A stretch of DNA of 64,000 nucleotides from Adhaeribacter aerolatus (GTDB lineage: Bacteria; Bacteroidota; Bacteroidia; Cytophagales; Hymenobacteraceae). The notes under the pieces were generated by a model, which was not told the origin of the DNA, searched no databases, and worked only from the letters and a program-made list of their open reading frames with translations. Within the stretch, counting starts at the first letter, position 1; each line of letters begins with the position of its first letter. Of this stretch, positions 55,041 through 64,000 are shown one piece after another. The translations under genes and the position numbers were made by a program. The stretch is from positions 112,488-176,487 of the forward strand of contig NZ_BJYS01000014.1 in the NCBI RefSeq assembly GCF_007991635.1, written 5' to 3'.

Positions 55041-55100
55041 CCGGAAGTCCCTCTCTCGAAAGGTGGTTACCACCCGGGAGAGGGACTTAGGGTGAGGTGC
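55041..55100. repeat. Inner inverted repeat R7 of the DUF559 element
   Basis: GTCCCTCTC (55047-55055) pairs with GAGAGGGAC (55078-55086), with an inner GGTGG/CCACC stem whose three-base loop is exactly the stop codon of the DUF559 gene (55067-55069). It ends GGGTGAGGTGC and is an imperfect inverted copy of R8. Confidence 0.85.
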
Positions 55101-55453
55101 TTTCTTATAGTTTCTAAAACACCTCCAATATTATTTAAAACTTCTTCATTTCGGAACCGCAGCACTTTCACACCCAGCTCTACTAATTCATAAGTCTGGC
55201 CAACATCGTATTCTTTTATTTCGGCTTCGTTATGGTATTCGCCATCCAGTTCAATGGCCAGCTTAAATTCGTGCATGTAAAAATCGGCGATAAAATTTCC
55301 CAGGGGGTGCTGCCGTCTAAACTTATGGCCAATTAATTGCCGGTTGCGGAGGTGTTGCCAGAGCACTTCTTCGGCGGGTGTTTGCTTTTTGCGGTTATCG
55401 CGGGCATAGCCGAATAATTTATTGGCTGCTCCTTTGTGTAGGTTATCTTCCAT
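55067..55453 (-). CDS. DUF559 (PD-(D/E)xK-type) small nuclease-like protein
   Basis: 128 residues. The restriction-like fold is marked by PAEEVLWQHLRNRQLIGHKFRRQHPLGNFIADFYMHEFKLAIELDGEYH, giving catalytic candidates D57, E68, D70 and H74, then the C-terminal RF-x-EEVLNN helix. The family is related to Vsr and other very short nucleases; a mismatch-repair role is not implied. The last ten residues (HLTLSPSPGW) are encoded by the R7 repeat, and the ATG lies two bases inside the edge of R8. It is the only gene inside the nested inverted repeats, as expected for a mobile element's own enzyme or for a gene carried by the repeats. Confidence 0.85.
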   Translation of the reverse strand: MEDNLHKGAANKLFGYARDNRKKQTPAEEVLWQHLRNRQLIGHKFRRQHPLGNFIADFYMHEFKLAIELDGEYHNEAEIKEYDVGQTYELVELGVKVLRFRNEEVLNNIGGVLETIRKHLTLSPSPGW

Positions 55454-55455
55454 AG

Positions 55456-55514
55456 CACCTCACCCTAAATCCCTCTCCCGGGTGGACGCCACCTGAAGGC
55501 GAGGGACTTCCCGG
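55456..55514. repeat. Inner inverted repeat R8 of the DUF559 element
   Basis: It starts GCACCTCACCCTAAATCCC and ends GAGGGACTTCCCGG. It is the reverse complement of R7 with a limited number of differences, most of them in the hairpin loop. It lies directly upstream of the DUF559 start codon. Confidence 0.85.
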
Positions 55515-55635
55515 CTATTCCGTTGTGTCCTTTCCCCTCCAGTTAAGAGCTTCATTTTCTTTTGTTAACTTCTTATAAAATATTCTACTTTAATCGAAGC
55601 AGAAACGTTTCAAGTCACAAATCAGCTTACTCTGG

Positions 55636-55677
55636 CAAGTCCCCTTCTCCCAGAGGAGAAGGGCTAGGGATGAGGTC
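55636..55677. repeat. Outer inverted repeat R9 of the DUF559 element
   Basis: It reads CAAGTCCCCTTCTCCCAGAG and continues through the hairpin to GGGATGAGGTC, stopping at the stop codon of the second receptor gene. It is inverted relative to R6. Confidence 0.85.
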
Positions 55678-58113
55678 TTACCTACCTCCCTTATCATCAT
55701 TACTAATCTTTTTACTTTGCTTGCCGCCGGCCGTCATTTGCCCGAAACGCCACTCAAAGGTTAAACGCAACGAGCGGTTCACAAACATGGAGCGGGAATG
55801 GGATTCGAAAGTAGGCGCGGATTGAGTGCGGGTTTGGCGGACGCCCCGGGTAAACGGATTATTCAGGCCCAGGTTTAGGCTGGCTTTTTTGTCCCAGAAC
55901 TCTTTCTTCAGGGCCGCCCCGTACCAGTAAAAACCTGAATTTTCACCTTGTAAGCTAATCCAGCCGGAGTTGAAATTGCCGTTGACCTGCACTGAGTAAT
56001 TTTTGGGCAGTTTATACGTCGTGTTCAGGTTTAAATTCCAGACCCAGCCGTTGTTGCCCTGGTTTAAAGCGGGGCTGCGCAGGTCTACGTAACGCAAATT
56101 GCCGCCGCCACTCAAATTCCAGTTCTTGTTAGGTTGCCCCGATACGTTCAGGTTTAAGCCGTATAGCTGGCGCTGGGCAATATTTTGCGGTTTAAACACC
56201 GATACCCCCTCTTCGTTCACCGTTCCCAAATATTCAATGGCATTATCGGTGTAGTTCCAGTACACCGACGTGTTGACGGATAAATTTTTCTTCGTGCTCA
56301 GGCTGTAGGCCAGTTCGGTGGCATGGTTCAGTTCGGGATTCAGGTAAGGGTTGCCGGTAGATTGGTTCAGGGTATCGGTGCGGTTTACCCAGGGGTTCAG
56401 GTACCACACCAGCGGCCGCTGAATGCGCTGGGTATAACTCGTTTTTAAGGTATGGGTACCAAAAGTTTTCGAAAGCGTAATGCTGGGTATCAGGTTGGTG
56501 TAAGCATCTTTAATTTTCGATTCGTCGGTGGTGATGTTTAAGAAACGGCCGTTAATATCGGTTTGCTCCAGCCGGGCACCCAGGTTCAAACGCCATTTCT
56601 TTTTGGTTTCGAGGCGCACCGACGTATAACCCGAATATACCCTTTGAAAATAATCAAATTCGTTCGACAGCGTGGGGTTTAACAATAAAGGCGCATCGGA
56701 GCCGGCGGCTTCTTCTACGGCGTACTCGCTGCCAATGTCCCGGCGAATGGCTTTCACCCCGATTTCCAGTTTCAGGCTGGTGGTATCGCGGCGACCGGTT
56801 ATTTTAAACGGATGCGTGTAATCGGTCTGGACGGTATATTCTTTGTTGCGGCTGTAGTTGCTGTTGTGCTGCCGGAACGTCATTACGTCGTCGTCGCCGT
56901 AGGTATCGGTATCATAAAAATAATTATCGGGCATGCGGCTAAACTGCCCCAGTATGGCCAACTCCTGTTCGGGCTTTTTAAAGGTTTTGGTATAACCTAT
57001 ATCTAACTGGCCGTTGCCGAAAGGGTTATAAAACCGGCTCTCGTTCCGGAAAGCAGCTAGCTCAATTCCAGTCGGGCTCCGCAGCCAGGTATTTTGGGTG
57101 CGGTTATTGGGGTAATGGCCGCCCCAAACATTGGCCGAAAAGTTAACCCGGCTCGTAGAATCAATATCATAATCCAGACTCATTTCGCCGTAGCCGCCCG
57201 TGCCGGTATTATCGGCGTGGTTGCGCTGGGTTAAAATATTTACCGGCACGCCATCCCGTAAATTAGTACGGGTAACCTGGTCTTCCCACAAATTGCGGTA
57301 CTGGTAGCCGTTGGCCGACATCGAAAAACCAATTTTCTTTTTCCGGTAGTTCAGGCTGGTGCCCAGGCCTCGGTTAAAATTACCCGCCGTTACGTTGGTG
57401 GTGCCGCTAAAGCCCTGCAAACCTTTTTTGGTAATAATATTAATTACGCCCGCCGAACCCTCGGCATCGTATTTAGCCCCCGGACTGGTTATTACTTCAA
57501 TGCTTTTAATGGTGTTGGCCGGCATCTGGCGCAGGGCATCGGCCAGGTTGCGGGCCATCATGGCCGAAGGTTTGCCGTTCAGCAATACCCGAATATTGCT
57601 GTTGCCCCGCATCTGCACGTTGCCGTCTAAATCTACCGTTAAGGTAGGCACCTTGCGCAGCACATCGGCGGCCGTACCACCCGCGTTCGAAATATCTTTT
57701 TCGGCGTTGTACACCAGCCGGTCGCCTTTGTCTTCTACCAAAGCCTTCTGGCCGGTTACTTCCACGGCCCTTAGCATTTTGGCGGCGGGGCTTAACCCAA
57801 TCTGGTCTAAATGCAGGTTGGGCTTATCGGCGGTCAGGTTTACGGGTATTTTTTTTGCCCGGTACCCGATAAACGTAAGCTCCAAGGTAAAACTACCCAA
57901 AGGCAGGTTGGGCAATTCAAAAATGCCGGACCCATCAGCGGTGGTGCCGGTAATAATTTTGGTACCTTCTTTCAGGGCCACCGTTACGTACGGCACTGGT
58001 TTGGTGGTGAGGGAATCGGCGGTAACACCGGTAATTTTGCCGGGCCGGGCAGTTTGGGCCGCAGCGTTGCCCACCAGAACCAGTAGCAGCAACAGGGTAA
58101 AAAAGATTTTCAT
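55678..58113 (-). CDS. Outer-membrane beta-barrel receptor (TonB-dependent type) 2
   Basis: 811 residues. The signal peptide ends GNAAAQ (about 20). It has the same order as its paralogue at 44427: a carboxypeptidase-regulatory-like domain (ITGVTADSLTTKPVPYVTVALKEG), a plug (AGGTAADVLRKVPTLTVDLDGNVQMRGNSNIRVLLNGKPSAMM; ITSPGAKYDAEGSAGVINIITKKG) and an OMP_b-brl_3 barrel ending LTFEWRFGQMTAGGKQSKK. The two receptors bracket the heparinase-SusCD locus, which suggests duplication with separate ligands. Confidence 0.88.
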   Translation of the reverse strand: MKIFFTLLLLLVLVGNAAAQTARPGKITGVTADSLTTKPVPYVTVALKEGTKIITGTTADGSGIFELPNLPLGSFTLELTFIGYRAKKIPVNLTADKPNLHLDQIGLSPAAKMLRAVEVTGQKALVEDKGDRLVYNAEKDISNAGGTAADVLRKVPTLTVDLDGNVQMRGNSNIRVLLNGKPSAMMARNLADALRQMPANTIKSIEVITSPGAKYDAEGSAGVINIITKKGLQGFSGTTNVTAGNFNRGLGTSLNYRKKKIGFSMSANGYQYRNLWEDQVTRTNLRDGVPVNILTQRNHADNTGTGGYGEMSLDYDIDSTSRVNFSANVWGGHYPNNRTQNTWLRSPTGIELAAFRNESRFYNPFGNGQLDIGYTKTFKKPEQELAILGQFSRMPDNYFYDTDTYGDDDVMTFRQHNSNYSRNKEYTVQTDYTHPFKITGRRDTTSLKLEIGVKAIRRDIGSEYAVEEAAGSDAPLLLNPTLSNEFDYFQRVYSGYTSVRLETKKKWRLNLGARLEQTDINGRFLNITTDESKIKDAYTNLIPSITLSKTFGTHTLKTSYTQRIQRPLVWYLNPWVNRTDTLNQSTGNPYLNPELNHATELAYSLSTKKNLSVNTSVYWNYTDNAIEYLGTVNEEGVSVFKPQNIAQRQLYGLNLNVSGQPNKNWNLSGGGNLRYVDLRSPALNQGNNGWVWNLNLNTTYKLPKNYSVQVNGNFNSGWISLQGENSGFYWYGAALKKEFWDKKASLNLGLNNPFTRGVRQTRTQSAPTFESHSRSMFVNRSLRLTFEWRFGQMTAGGKQSKKISNDDKGGR

Positions 58114-58684
58114 AGTATGTGGCAGATAATTTAGTTAATGCTTAACCTGGTAAATCAAAACTGCACGCCGACAGAAACTTTTTTCCTGCTCGCTATCTCT
58201 TCCTGTTTCCTGCCTGTTCGGAACCCGTAGGCCAGCCCGGCTAAACAATAGATGCCGAACCGGTAATGCTAGTTGCCTGTCCTTTAAATAATATTATGAC
58301 TATTAAACTCAGGAGCACTTGGGTTTTTATTAATAGTTACAAAACAAAAGTGCAAAACGGGGCGGGCAAAAGAAAAAGCAGCGGTGTGAACAGCATAAAA
58401 AGCAGGGTGAAATTCCGGAAAATTGGGTTAAATTGTTTTGGGGGTAATTTGGAGTTCGGGCTTGCTGTTTTACTTATTATTGGTTTTAAAACCAATTGTT
58501 ATAAACAATTTTCAGGACAAAGAGTTAGGCAGTATGTAAAATCAGACGTGCAAGATCCAAGCTTCAACGAAGCATTCTTATTACAACGAATGCCTAAAAT
58601 AATTTAGCAGAAGGAACAAAAACCATTTACCCGAAGAATGAAATATCATGAGGCGATGAACTGTGCCTGAAGGTGAATTAAATA
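58114..58684. other. Intergenic region between receptor 2 and the KAP gene (571 bp)
   Basis: AT-rich gap with no credible gene. It contains the palindrome TTGGTTTTAAAACCAA (58480-58495) beside AATTGTT/AACAATT (58494-58510), a possible terminator or operator, of unclear role. Confidence 0.45.
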
Positions 58685-61242
58685 TTAAAATATAGCTTCT
58701 CTTTTAATTGGTATGGTCTTAAAATTGAATTTGATGTAATTTCCAAACCCTTCGCTTGCTACTTGTTGGTAGAACTGTAAAAATTCTGGTATATATTTCC
58801 AGCCCTTATTTCTATTCTCTTCAAGCATAGCAATAAAGTTTTCCCAAGTATCCCAAATTCTTAAAACATAGTCATTTAAGGTATATTTTCCTTCTTCCCT
58901 TCTATTAACAGAAATAAGATCGCGTAAAAAAGCATCAATATCTTTTTGAAGAATAAAATCTCTAAACACTTCTTTTGCTTTTTCAGAGAAAACTTCTACC
59001 TCATTCCCTGCATCATACTTGTATATTTTACAATCATTAAAAAAACTCCACAAGTAATCGTCGAGCTTTTCTGCAACCTTACAATATTTTTCAAATAGAT
59101 TAACAACAATACTATTCAACTCATCCTTTGACAACGGTAAATTATCCGAAGGCTTTTTTAACCATTCACTTATTATTGTGCTTTCAAAAGCATACGGATA
59201 CTCAGCATCATTAAGTAATTTAGCAAGAAAGGATTTATACTCTTCCGATTGCGTTTTAGAATTATAGTATTTTCTACTGATAGAATGATCATAATCTGAA
59301 AGCTTATCCATTAAATCACTTGCATCATAACCAACATTGTAAAGGTCATTATAATTTCGCTTTGACTTTTGTTTACCGAAGAAGAATATAGCTGTAATAA
59401 CTTTCTCAAAGTCTTCTTTATTATTAAAATCTCTAATATCATTAAATCTATTTAATAACTCATGCTCCATACCAGCTTCAACATAACGTTGAATTAAAGA
59501 ATTGAACTCTTCTTGAGTTGATGTTCTAGCCTTTGTAAAAGCAACCTCTGAAATACTTGATTCACCAAGGTTATAACTAAAATACTTCCTATATTGCAGT
59601 GGAAAAACTACTGATAGATGGTCTTGCTTTCCATTATTATCATATTTATGTTTATCAAATATATGAACCAATAAGTCCACAATATTTTCAATATCTTCTT
59701 CATCTATGAAAAGGCAATCTCTATTTTTACTCAAGTAACTTCCAAGTTCATAATTATTGGATTTGCTATTGTTAGATCTTTTCTCAACAGTTTTTAAAAT
59801 ATATTGATGTTTATACTTGTTGACTGGTTTTGTAGTAAAGTAGATATAAAAGTTTTTAGAGATATGCTCAAAAACAGAAGGAAACTTTAATCGTAGAAGT
59901 TGCAAATGTAAAAAATCTTTAAAAAAAACTTCTTCATAAAGTGCCTTCATTGTTACGGATAATGAATTAGAAAGTCGCGTTACATCTCTAATACTTGAAA
60001 TCCAGTAAAAAAAATTAATATCTTTATTTAGTCCATAATATACAGGGTGTAGGGTATTTTGAACTGTTTCATGAATCTGTTCTGGTAACAATTCTTTTAA
60101 ATTTTTTAATAATCTCTCCTTAAAAATTTCAGGCTCAAAGTATGGAAGATTGATCTCAAGTTGAAATATTTTTTCTAAAAAGGATTGGAAATTATGTGGG
60201 TTATATTCACTTATTGCTTGTAGTGCATAATCCCTATCATAAGCAACTAAAATATTGTATTATAAAAATTAGCAGTATTCCTAATTAATCGCATCACTTC
60301 AATAATCTCGCTTTTATCCAATCTATCTAGGTCATCAACAAATATTATTATCTTCTTATCAATTTTTTTTAATTTAATATTAATTTCTTGATGAAGACTA
60401 TTTATAGAGTTGTCACCTATTAGAATGCCTGCGGTTGCTTTAATCGATTGAGTTATATTATTATCACTTAATGCAATTAACTTGTCAGAATATTTTCTTA
60501 ACTCGTGAGCTAATGAAGAGTAGTACTTGCGTAGCTCATCTTGTAAAGTATCAAAAAAATCCTGAATTATAGATTTCGGAGAGCTACTATTCCAAGAATT
60601 AAAATCTATTATAATATTTTCTTCTGAAGAAAGATTCTGCTTAATTAGGTTAAAGAAAGAAGTTTTACCCATTCCCCATTTAGCATTTACTCCAATAGCA
60701 AATGCCTTTTCAAGATGCGTTGACTCAATTCTTTCAGCTATAATTTTAGCAAATGTATTATACCCTAAATCATCTTGCTTATTTGGGTTTAAAGGTTCAT
60801 CATCAAAAAAGGAACTAACAGTAACTTTATTTTTTTTGCCTTTATATGTTAGCATTGTCCACCTGACAAAAAGCAAAAGAAGAGATAGCAATATTAAATC
60901 AGCATATTTGATATATGTAAAATTGAAAAAAGGGGTAAATTCCCAAATATGTCCATTGCTTCGGTAGTAGATATAAAATGCACTTGTTGCTAAAAGAATG
61001 AGGAAACTATTGTTTGCTATTATTGCTTTACGCCTGTAATAAGAATATACAATTATTAAAATGGCTAAAAATAAAAATATGATATTATTAAAAAAACTGC
61101 TTTGGCAATAGGAAAGTATATGTTCTACAATTGTTTTACTTAACAGTTTTTCTATAGGTTCATGAAAAACAATTAGACCACAGATGGTGATTATTATTAG
61201 AATTGTTGATTGTTGAAAAAGCCTTAGAAATATTTTTTTCAT
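58685..61242 (-). pseudogene. Membrane KAP-family P-loop NTPase, split by one frameshift
   Basis: Two consecutive minus-strand frames join into one gene of about 852 residues if a T is restored in the T-run at 60247-60251. The first frame ends NTANFYNTIF at a stop, and the shifted frame continues LVAYDRDYALQA, the usual KAP continuation. The N-terminal part has about four membrane helices (about 12-130), Walker A GVNAKWGMGKTS (184-195), KAP-type FNSWNSS, and Walker B IIIFVDDLDRL (298-308). The remainder is helical and Lys/Asn-rich. The gene is markedly more AT-rich than its neighbours, suggesting transfer. KAP ATPases include the phage-exclusion protein PifA, so a defence role is possible but unproven. 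Confidence 0.8.
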
Positions 61243-61601
61243 TTATTTTTAATGGAATAACAAAGATGCCCAACTTTTTCCTCCAGGATGAAGAATGAAA
61301 TATAATTATTTACCACAATATTTATTTGCAAATAAATTAAATTTAAGACACAAATGCGCAGTTTGTATAATCTCAACCTTTTTAAACTACTGCTATAATC
61401 GGATAAATACTAATAAAATAAGTTTTTGAATTTCCCTTAATACAGAAAAGAGAGCGCTTTTGCTTTTAATCCTAAATTATTGGCTAAACCGCAGTTAAAT
61501 CTTTGTTAAGGCTCCTTGTCTATCTTCCTAAATTAAATCTTCTATTATTTTTATCAAATAGACTTGCATTTCTAAAAATAATTTAAATACATTTGAGGCA
61601 A
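61243..61601. other. Divergent region between the KAP gene and the thi operon
   Basis: 359 bp, AT-rich, with no open reading frame. It must contain the promoters of the KAP gene (minus) and of the thiamine operon (plus) upstream of the riboswitch. I could not pick a convincing -7 element. Confidence 0.4.
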
Positions 61602-61674
61602 CTTTAGGGGTGCCGAAAGGCTGAGATGATACCCTTGGAACCTGAACAGGATAATGCCTGCGAAGGGAAAAGTG
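61602..61674 (+). promoter_or_regulatory. TPP riboswitch (THI element)
   Basis: The RNA contains the canonical blocks in order: GGGGTGCC (61607-61614), CTGAGATGATACCC (61621-61634), GAACCTGAACAGGATAATG (about 61638-61656) and CCTGCGAAGGGAA (61657-61669). The pyrimidine-sensor CTGAGA and the diphosphate-sensor region are intact. It precedes thiS by about 94 bases and should repress the operon when thiamine diphosphate is plentiful. Confidence 0.97.
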
Positions 61675-61767
61675 AGCTTCCTTTTTATAACGCCGGAATA
61701 CTGCCGGCGCTTAGCCATTTCCTCCTCCTAAAGCTTTACCGTAATTTTTAACCAAGGTATTGCGCCC

Positions 61768-63856
<2,089 letters not shown>

Positions 63857-63858
63857 GT

Positions 63859-63932
63859 GGTTAGTAATTAGTAATTAGTTGTTAGTGATTAGTTGTTAGT
63901 GATTAGTTGTTGATTGTTAGTAGTAAGTAATT
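63859..63932. repeat. Short AT-rich tandem repeat after thiC
   Basis: Degenerate copies of TTAGTGATTAGTTG follow one another directly after the thiC stop: TTAGTAATTAGTAATTAG, then two copies of the 14-mer, then TTGATTGTTAGTAG. It is slippage-prone sequence with no gene in it; the rest of the window to 64000 shows no feature. Confidence 0.7.
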
Positions 63933-64000
63933 AATGGCACGGAAGTTAAAGTAACCCATTCCTGTCATTCAGGAGGAAACTATTTAGCAGGCAGCCAAAA

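Noticed and set aside
55067..55453. The DUF559 protein as a Vsr mismatch endonuclease
   Set aside because: No cytosine methyltransferase gene is adjacent and the Vsr-specific zinc-site pattern is not seen; only the general nuclease fold is supported.
54955..55677. A CRISPR array, suggested by repeated palindromes
   Set aside because: The repeats are unequal in spacing and orientation, flank a gene, and there are no uniform spacers or cas genes.
58266..58607. A 113-residue plus-strand frame between receptor 2 and the KAP gene
   Set aside because: Basic, low-complexity translation without motif or signal; it contains palindromic noncoding sequence.

Overview
The window looks like a chromosomal segment of a Bacteroidota bacterium. 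It has two SusC/SusD pairs, several secreted polysaccharide-degrading enzymes, many AraC-type regulators, LytTR signalling, TAnnTTTG-like promoter elements and almost no Shine-Dalgarno signals. Gene content and codon style suggest Cytophagales, perhaps Hymenobacteraceae such as Adhaeribacter. That placement is inference, because there is no rRNA gene to confirm it. I see no tRNA, rRNA, CRISPR array or recognisable insertion-sequence transposase.

Region 1 (51-14937, minus strand) is a pectin-type polysaccharide utilisation locus read right to left: a DUF3826 protein, SusC, SusD, two tandem paralogous pectate-lyase-like enzymes, a 1056-residue beta-helix fusion protein and a GH140-like lipoprotein. 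A divergent AraC regulator sits at 15326. Region 2 (15326-35453) looks like an uptake and catabolism block. It holds a DUF3748 propeller, a DapA/NanA-type aldolase, a sodium:solute symporter, a Gfo/Idh/MocA oxidoreductase, an IclR regulator, two tandem family III CoA-transferases, a MaoC hydratase and a RhaT-type symporter. It also has two solute-binding-protein homologues with no signal peptide and no ABC permease or ATPase nearby. This is one of the two best candidates for an undescribed system. Minus-strand housekeeping genes are inserted at 22924-28527: a TMEM175 channel, a GNAT enzyme, a lipoprotein, and a LytS/LytTR pair with a three-module secreted protein.

Region 3 (35743-43808, minus) is a metal, sulfur and stress block: a His-rich lipoprotein, a DHA2 exporter, a small HMA metallochaperone, an AraC regulator with its own CxxC metal site, an MBL-rhodanese protein, an NTF2-like protein, an UlaG-like hydrolase and another AraC regulator. 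Promoter-like sequences are shared between the HMA gene, the MBL-rhodanese gene and the LytTR operon. A broken remnant of a rhaT 3' end lies at 43842.

Region 4 (44427-58113) is a second glycan locus with a heparinase II/III-family lyase and SusC/SusD on the plus strand, bracketed by two paralogous outer-membrane receptors on the minus strand. Between SusD and the second receptor, 723 bp consist almost wholly of symmetric nested inverted palindromic repeats around a single small DUF559 nuclease gene. The C-terminal codons and stop codon of that gene lie inside one repeat. This is the other strong candidate for an undescribed mobile system.

Region 5 (58685-64000) holds an AT-rich membrane KAP P-loop NTPase gene split by a one-base frameshift, then a TPP riboswitch followed by thiS and thiC, the start of a thiamine operon that continues beyond the window.
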